A stretch of 5,306 bases of DNA from an uncultured Eubacteriales bacterium (GTDB lineage Bacteria; Bacillota_A; Clostridia; Christensenellales; Aristaeellaceae). A program made the position numbers and the translations under genes. The notes beneath the pieces are model-generated. The model made no database searches. It worked only from the letters and a program-made list of their open reading frames with translations, and was not told the origin of the DNA. Positions 1-3,779 of this stretch are shown here, one piece after another. Each line of letters begins with the position of its first letter. The first letter of the stretch is position 1. The stretch lies in contig CACXEB010000049.1 in NCBI GenBank assembly GCA_902766515.1, positions 1 through 5,306 of the forward strand, in the 5' to 3' direction.

Positions 1-813
1 AAGGCCTACGGCAGCTATGACGCGCTGGTGGAGGATCCGGCGGTGGAGGCGGTATACATTCCCCTGCCCAACGACCTTCACTGCGAGTGGGCCGTCCGGG
101 CAATGCGGGCGGGCAAGCACGTGCTGTGCGAAAAGCCGCTGGCCCTGTCCGCGGCCCAGGCGGAGGAGATGTTCCGGGCTGCGGAGGAAAACGGCGTCTT
201 CCTGATGGAGGCGTTCGCCTACCTGCACAGCCCGATCATCCAGGCCCTGAAGGCGGAGCTGGACAGCGGCGCCATCGGCGGCGTCCGGTATCTCGAATCC
301 GCCTTCTTCGGCGGCCAGCGGCCCATCACGGACTTCCGCCTGCGGAAGGAAGCGGGCGGCGGCTCGCTGTACGACCTGGGCTGCTACGCCATCAGCATGG
401 CCATGTGGATGCTGGGCCGGGAGCCGGACAGCGTCCGGGCCGCGACCCATTACACCGAGCAGGGGATCGACTCCTTCACGTCCGCCCTGCTGCTGTACGA
501 CGACGGCCTGATCGCCCACCTGGACTGCGGCATGCTGCTGCCCTCCGGACGGCTGGACCTGTTCCACATCCGCGGCACCGAGGGCGAGATCATTTCCCCC
601 GTGCAGTTCAACCAGCGCGGCGACATCCCCTATACGGTGATCCGCGGCGGCGCGGCCGTCACCAAAACCGTGCACGCGCCGAGCAATTACATGCTCGAAG
701 TCGCCCAGCTGGGACGCTGCATCCGCTGCGGGGAGCAGCCGCACGTCACCCGGGCGTTCAGCCTGATGACCGCGCGCGTGACCGACCGCATTCTGGCCGA
801 AATCGGCTATTGA
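1..813 (+). CDS. Gfo/Idh/MocA-family NAD(P)-dependent oxidoreductase (5' partial)
   Basis: This is the C-terminal 270 residues of a cytoplasmic dehydrogenase that probably oxidises or reduces a sugar, polyol or related carbohydrate with NAD(P). The reading frame is open to the first base of the window, so the start and the Rossmann GxGxxG motif lie upstream. A GTG at 28 is not the start, because conserved sequence (YGSYDALVEDPAVEAVYI) precedes and spans it. Visible family marks, numbered from the first visible residue, are the end of the Rossmann fold with VYIPLPNDLH (18-27), the EKP motif with its conserved Lys (CEKP, 43-46), MEAF (69-72), and GGGSLYDLGCY (119-129) of the C-terminal domain. 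The MEAF and GGG..D.GCY motifs recall the glucose-fructose oxidoreductase and D-xylose/dihydrodiol dehydrogenase branch. The substrate is not determinable. It is followed after 28 nt by a sugar isomerase-like gene, probably in the same operon. Confidence 0.9.
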   Translation, partial: KAYGSYDALVEDPAVEAVYIPLPNDLHCEWAVRAMRAGKHVLCEKPLALSAAQAEEMFRAAEENGVFLMEAFAYLHSPIIQALKAELDSGAIGGVRYLESAFFGGQRPITDFRLRKEAGGGSLYDLGCYAISMAMWMLGREPDSVRAATHYTEQGIDSFTSALLLYDDGLIAHLDCGMLLPSGRLDLFHIRGTEGEIISPVQFNQRGDIPYTVIRGGAAVTKTVHAPSNYMLEVAQLGRCIRCGEQPHVTRAFSLMTARVTDRILAEIGY

Positions 814-841
814 CCGGAAAGAACAGGAGGGACAGGAACCT

Positions 842-1687
842 ATGCTGTTAGGAGGCACTGTGCCGGGACGCTATGACAGCCCGGCGGAATGGGAAACGCT
901 GCTGATCCGTTCCCGGTTCAGGGCGGTGACCGCGCCGTTTCACTGCGGCACGCCCCGCAGGGACATTGCGGCCTATCTGGACATCACGCGCAGGCACGGC
1001 GTGAAGATCGCCGAGATCGGCGTGTGGCGGAACCTGCTGGATCCCGACGGGGAGAAAGCGGCGGAGGCGATGGCGTTCGCCAAGGGTCAGCTCCGGCTGG
1101 CGGATGAGACCGGCATCCCCTGCTGCGTCAACATCGTGGGCACGTCGAGCGCCGTCGGCTGGGACGCGGCGGACAGGAGCAACTTCACCCCGGAAACCTA
1201 TGGCCGGATCATCGCGAGCATCCGGGAGATCCTGGACGATGTGCAGCCTGAGCAGGCCTGCTACTGCATCGAGCCGATGCCCTGGATGGTGCCCGACAGC
1301 CCGGAGGCGTACCTGCAGCTGATCCGGGATGTGGACCGCCCGCGCTTCGGCGTCCACATGGATTTCGTCAACATGATCAACTGCCCCCGGCGCGCGCTGG
1401 CGGCGGAGGCGTTCATCGAGGACTGCTTCAGGCTGCTGGGGCCGTACATCCTGAGCACGCACATCAAGGACAGCCGCCTGGATCCCCGGCGCATGACCAC
1501 CGTGATCGAGGAATGCGCGCCTGGGCAGGGCAACCTGGACTATGAACAGGTCCTGCGGATCATCGACCGGTACCTGCCCGCCGACGCGCCCGCACTGCTG
1601 GAGCACATGCGTACGGAGGAAGAATACCGCGCAGCCTATGACTACGTGGCCGGAGCGGCCGCCCGCGCCGGCATCCGCATTTCGTGA
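842..1687 (+). CDS. sugar phosphate isomerase/epimerase-like TIM-barrel protein
   Basis: A 281-residue protein of the xylose isomerase-like TIM-barrel (AP endonuclease 2) superfamily, likely a cytoplasmic, divalent metal-dependent isomerase, epimerase or dehydratase acting on a sugar or polyol. Four acidic or His residues sit where this fold places its metal ligands: Glu144 (CIEPMPW), Asp174 (HMDFVN), His207 (STHIKDS) and Glu254 (LLEHM). The segment APGQGNLDY (226-234) matches the PGxGxLD/F motif common in these proteins, and length is normal. The ATG at 842 is preceded by AGGAGG (825-830), 11 nt upstream. The opening residues (MLLGG) suit the first beta strand, which supports this start over an in-frame GTG at 860. 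Its neighbours, a Gfo/Idh/MocA dehydrogenase and an FMN oxidoreductase, are typical of small carbohydrate or inositol catabolic operons. The exact substrate is unknown. Confidence 0.85.
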   Translation: MLLGGTVPGRYDSPAEWETLLIRSRFRAVTAPFHCGTPRRDIAAYLDITRRHGVKIAEIGVWRNLLDPDGEKAAEAMAFAKGQLRLADETGIPCCVNIVGTSSAVGWDAADRSNFTPETYGRIIASIREILDDVQPEQACYCIEPMPWMVPDSPEAYLQLIRDVDRPRFGVHMDFVNMINCPRRALAAEAFIEDCFRLLGPYILSTHIKDSRLDPRRMTTVIEECAPGQGNLDYEQVLRIIDRYLPADAPALLEHMRTEEEYRAAYDYVAGAAARAGIRIS

Positions 1688-1692
1688 GGTGA
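1686..1692 (+). promoter_or_regulatory. Shine-Dalgarno overlapping upstream stop codon
   Basis: GAGGTGA matches the anti-Shine-Dalgarno complement and lies just before the ATG at 1696. Its first two bases are the end of the TGA stop (1685-1687) of the isomerase-like gene. A ribosome ending there would sit on the next gene's binding site, which suggests coupled translation and fixes the start of the FMN protein. Confidence 0.7.
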
Positions 1693-1695
1693 CTT

Positions 1696-2592
1696 ATGAA
1701 TCAGGAGAGACCGCTTTCCGGCGATTCCATCGCCATCAACCGCCGGTACCTGGACAGCCTCGTGGTGGAAAGCCGCATCGTCGGCGCCGTCCGGCCCGAT
1801 CCCCGGCTGACCCTGTTCGGGCACACGTTTTCGACCCCCATCACCACCGGGGCCCTCAGCCACCTGAATCCCGGCATGCCGGCCTTCGCCCGGGGCGCGA
1901 AGGAGGCGGACGCCGCCTGCTTTATCGGCATGGGCAGCTGTGAGGAGCTTCGCCAGACGCTGGCGACCGGCGCGAAAATCATCAAAATCATCAAGCCCTA
2001 CGCGGATCCGGAAGCCATTCTGAGCCGCATCCGCTGCGCGGAGGAAAACGGCGCCATCGCCGTCGGGATGGACGTGGAGCACGCGGTCAACGTGCGGGAC
2101 GACCAGGATTCCCTGGTAGCCGGCTTCCAAATGAAGCTGCCGACCCTGGACGAACTGAAAGACCTGGTCCGCGCCACCCGCCTGCCCTTCGTCATCAAGG
2201 GCGCGCTGAGCGTCCGGGACGCCGTCACCTGCGCGGAGATCGGATGCGCCGGCGTCATCCTCAGCCATCACAACGGTCTCATGCGCTGGGCCGTCCCGCC
2301 GACCATGCTGCTGCCGAAGATCCGCAGCGCCGTCGGCCGCAGCCTCGCGCTGATCGTGGACGGCGGCATCCAGGACGGCTTTGACGCCTACAAGGCGCTC
2401 GCGCTGGGCGCGGACGCAGTCTCCGTCGGCCGGCCGCTGATCCCGCCGCTTGAGGAGGGCGGCCCCGCCGCCATGGCGGAGACGCTGCGCGCCTTTACGG
2501 ACGAGCTGCGCGCCATGATGCTGCGCACCGGCACGCCGGACCTGGCCCACATGGACCCGACGACCGTCCACACCCTGCCGGCCACGGTATAA
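1696..2592 (+). CDS. compact FMN-dependent alpha-hydroxy-acid oxidase superfamily protein, atypical active site
   Basis: A 298-residue TIM-barrel flavoprotein related to glycolate/lactate oxidase and L-lactate dehydrogenase. The FMN-binding features are present: PFVIKG with Lys168, the phosphate-binding VDGGIQDG (221-228), and ALGADAVSVGRPL (236-248). The active-site His is probably His192 in SHHNGLMRW. The region aligns without gaps to the family pattern SNHGxRQLDYVPAT, placing Leu195 at the carboxylate-binding Arg. The usual N-terminal segment of about 40 residues with a substrate-binding Tyr is also absent; the protein begins near the family's N..R..F region, and it is shorter than the usual 350-380 residues. 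It may therefore act on something other than a 2-hydroxy acid. The ATG at 1696 has GAGGTGA (1686-1692), which overlaps the preceding stop codon (1685-1687), implying translational coupling. It is the last gene of the operon. Confidence 0.8.
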   Translation: MNQERPLSGDSIAINRRYLDSLVVESRIVGAVRPDPRLTLFGHTFSTPITTGALSHLNPGMPAFARGAKEADAACFIGMGSCEELRQTLATGAKIIKIIKPYADPEAILSRIRCAEENGAIAVGMDVEHAVNVRDDQDSLVAGFQMKLPTLDELKDLVRATRLPFVIKGALSVRDAVTCAEIGCAGVILSHHNGLMRWAVPPTMLLPKIRSAVGRSLALIVDGGIQDGFDAYKALALGADAVSVGRPLIPPLEEGGPAAMAETLRAFTDELRAMMLRTGTPDLAHMDPTTVHTLPATV

Positions 2593-2606
2593 TAAAATAT
2601 CGGCGC

Positions 2607-2637
2607 AAAAAAAACGGCCTGTCCTTCACGGACAGGC
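2607..2637 (-). terminator. intrinsic terminator of the gpx-ohrR operon, overlapping the ohrR 3' end
   Basis: A perfect 8-bp stem (2617-2624 with 2630-2637; GCCTGTCC/GGACAGGC) has a 5-nt loop (2625-2629). Read on the minus strand it is followed by CG and then eight T residues (2614-2607), a strong Rho-independent signal. The ohrR stop codon (2626-2628) lies in the loop, so the last codons of the gene form one arm. Read on the plus strand, the hairpin is followed only by a weak, interrupted T stretch (TGTTGTCATTT), so it may also slow transcription from the upstream FMN-protein operon, but less convincingly. This is the only candidate terminator for that operon in the short 33-nt gap. Confidence 0.88.
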
Positions 2638-3069
2638 TGTTGTCATTTCCAGGATTTTGTGCAGCAGCCGGTACAGGGTCACCGCGTCCCCGGGCGCCAG
2701 CGGGACGCACGCGCCGACCCGGGCCGGGATGCCGCGGGCCTGCTCCCGCAGGGCCCGCCCCGCCTCCGTCAGCCGGAGGACCACCACGCGCTCGTCCCCG
2801 GCGGACCGCTGCCGCGTCAGCAGGCCGCGCTGCTCCAGCTTTTTGAGCAGCGGGGTCAGGGTGCCGCTGTCCAGATACAGCCGCTCCCCCAGGGCGCTGA
2901 CGCTGACGCCGTCCTCCTCCCAGAGGGCGAGCATCGCGACATACTGGGTATAGGTAAGCCCAAGCGGCTGCAGAAACGGCTGGTACAGGCCCGTGACCTT
3001 CCGCGCCGCCGCATAGAGCGGGAAGCACAGCTGGTTCTGCAGCCGCAGGGCTTCGTCTTCCGGACGCAT
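2626..3069 (-). CDS. ohrR: OhrR-type MarR-family organic hydroperoxide sensor and repressor
   Basis: A 147-residue MarR-family regulator closely resembling Bacillus subtilis OhrR. LQNQLCFPLYA (10-20) carries the peroxide-sensing Cys15. Tyr29 and Tyr40, which hydrogen-bond to the sensing cysteine in OhrR, are at the same positions. The winged helix-turn-helix spans roughly 55-100, with the hallmark LYLDSGTLTPLLKKLEQRGL (64-83) as recognition region and GDERVV (91-96) in the wing. The ATG at 3069 is chosen over an upstream GTG (3090) because it gives Cys15 numbering and overlaps the peroxidase stop as TGATG, indicating translational coupling; no strong Shine-Dalgarno of its own is visible. A further Cys121 might be a resolving cysteine, as in 2-Cys OhrR. 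Family knowledge says reduced OhrR represses and organic hydroperoxide oxidation releases DNA. It most likely controls its own operon through the palindrome at 3638-3652. Confidence 0.92.
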   Translation of the reverse strand: MRPEDEALRLQNQLCFPLYAAARKVTGLYQPFLQPLGLTYTQYVAMLALWEEDGVSVSALGERLYLDSGTLTPLLKKLEQRGLLTRQRSAGDERVVVLRLTEAGRALREQARGIPARVGACVPLAPGDAVTLYRLLHKILEMTTACP

Positions 3070-3614
3070 CACAGCAGCGAGGCCACGCACCGGGACACTT
3101 CCGCCATCGGCGCGGTCGGCTCAAAGCGCGCCGCCACCCGGCCCTCACGATCGATCACGAACTTGGTGAAATTCCACTTGATGTCGGGATTTTCCTTATA
3201 GTTTTTGTCGATCCTCTTCAGCATCAGGCCCATGGCCAGCGCGGCCGGGCCCTTGCCGAAGCCTTCAAACCCCTTCTGGGATTTGAGCCAGGCATACAGC
3301 GGCAGGGCGTTCTCGCCGTTGACATCGGACTTCTTCATCTGCGGGAACTGCGTGTGGTACTTGAGGGTGCAGAACTCATGGATCTCCTCGTCCGTGCCGG
3401 GCGTCTGGCCCGCGAACTGGTTGCAGGGCACGTCGATGATTTCCAGCCCCTGGTCATGATACTGCTCGTACATGCTTTCCAGGTCCTTGTACTGCGGGGT
3501 GAAGCCGCAGCCGGTCGCGGTGTTGACCACGATCAGGACCTTGCCCTTGTACGCGGAAAGGGAAACGGTTTCGCCGTTGGCGGCGGGGACGGTGTAATCA
3601 TAAATGCTGGCCAT
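3069..3614 (-). CDS. glutathione peroxidase-family thiol peroxidase (Cys type)
   Basis: A 181-residue cytoplasmic peroxidase of the glutathione peroxidase family (BsaA/BtuE/yeast Gpx3-like) that reduces hydrogen peroxide and organic hydroperoxides. The peroxidatic Cys36 is in NTATGCGFTPQY, encoded by TGC and not by a selenocysteine TGA. The rest of the catalytic set is visible: Gln70 (NQFAGQ), Trp147 and Asn148 (KWNFTKF). Cys82 in EIHEFC matches the resolving cysteine of thioredoxin-dependent members, so thioredoxin rather than glutathione is the likely reductant. Length is typical. The ATG at 3614 is preceded by a strong AAAGGAGG (3623-3630) 8 nt away, and the protein starts MASIYDY as expected. 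The open frame reaches 3698 but the extra part is promoter and operator. First gene of a two-gene operon with ohrR, overlapping it by 1 nt. Confidence 0.94.
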   Translation of the reverse strand: MASIYDYTVPAANGETVSLSAYKGKVLIVVNTATGCGFTPQYKDLESMYEQYHDQGLEIIDVPCNQFAGQTPGTDEEIHEFCTLKYHTQFPQMKKSDVNGENALPLYAWLKSQKGFEGFGKGPAALAMGLMLKRIDKNYKENPDIKWNFTKFVIDREGRVAARFEPTAPMAEVSRCVASLL

Positions 3615-3622
3615 GGAAGGAA

Positions 3623-3630
3623 CCTCCTTT
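3623..3630 (-). promoter_or_regulatory. Shine-Dalgarno of the peroxidase gene
   Basis: AAAGGAGG on the minus strand, 8 nt before the ATG at 3614. It decides the start codon against the longer open frame that extends to 3698 through the promoter. Confidence 0.85.
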
Positions 3631-3637
3631 GATTTGG

Positions 3638-3652
3638 TACAATTGAATTGTA
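3638..3652. promoter_or_regulatory. putative OhrR operator (palindrome TACAATT-G-AATTGTA)
   Basis: A perfect 7-1-7 inverted repeat. Beyond one mismatched pair (3637/3653) the symmetry continues for three more pairs (3634-3636 with 3654-3656). The arms TACAATT and AATTGTA match, from memory, the B. subtilis OhrR box at ohrA. The site lies 24 bp upstream of the peroxidase start codon, contains the -10 hexamer and probably touches the transcription start, so bound OhrR would block RNA polymerase. That an ohrR gene is in the same operon makes autoregulation the natural reading. Confidence 0.85.
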
Positions 3653-3674
3653 TCAATTTATTTGGGGCTGTCAA
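3647..3674 (-). promoter_or_regulatory. sigma-A-type promoter of the gpx-ohrR operon
   Basis: On the minus strand a consensus -35 TTGACA (3674-3669) is followed by a 16-nt spacer and -10 TACAAT (3652-3647). The -10 lies wholly inside the operator palindrome. The expected start of transcription is near 3640, giving a leader of about 25 nt with the Shine-Dalgarno. A near-consensus promoter under a repressor suits an inducible stress operon. Confidence 0.82.
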
Positions 3675-3703
3675 GCGGTTTTTCCCGTCCCGCACCAAAA
3701 AAT

Positions 3704-3747
3704 TTTACAACTATAGCAGGAAATATGGGATTTACCGCGAATATAAA
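3704..3747 (+). promoter_or_regulatory. possible promoter region of the ispH-rpsA fusion
   Basis: The AT-rich stretch between the divergent operons holds TTTACA (3704-3709), TATGGG (3724-3729) and TATAAA (3742-3747). TATAAA is the best -10-like hexamer, about 33 nt before the start codon, but no well-spaced -35 goes with it; TTTACA to TATGGG has only a 14-nt spacer. A promoter is expected here because the upstream gene is divergent, but its exact boxes are uncertain. Confidence 0.3.
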
Positions 3748-3779
3748 GTCGAATAACCGTCGGGAGGTGTACGCGGACC

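Noticed and set aside
848..1606. Long open frame on the minus strand opposite the isomerase-like gene.
   Set aside because: Its translation has no recognisable family, is rich in Arg, Ala, Val and Asp as expected of the antisense of GC-rich coding DNA, and the plus-strand gene has clear motifs and a ribosome binding site.
1642..2571. 309-codon open frame on the minus strand opposite the FMN protein gene.
   Set aside because: A shadow frame: low-complexity composition, no motifs, and it fully overlaps a convincing flavoprotein gene.
3500..3515. Possible selenocysteine in the peroxidase active site.
   Set aside because: The codon for residue 36 is TGC, a plain cysteine, so no recoding is needed.
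3069..3698. Longer N-terminus for the peroxidase, starting near 3698.
   Set aside because: The extra 28 codons cover the promoter, operator and Shine-Dalgarno, and the family N-terminus fits the ATG at 3614.
3699..3716. TTGTAAAATT-like element on the minus strand as a second OhrR half-site near the ispH promoter.
   Set aside because: It lacks a matching second arm and could be chance in AT-rich promoter DNA.
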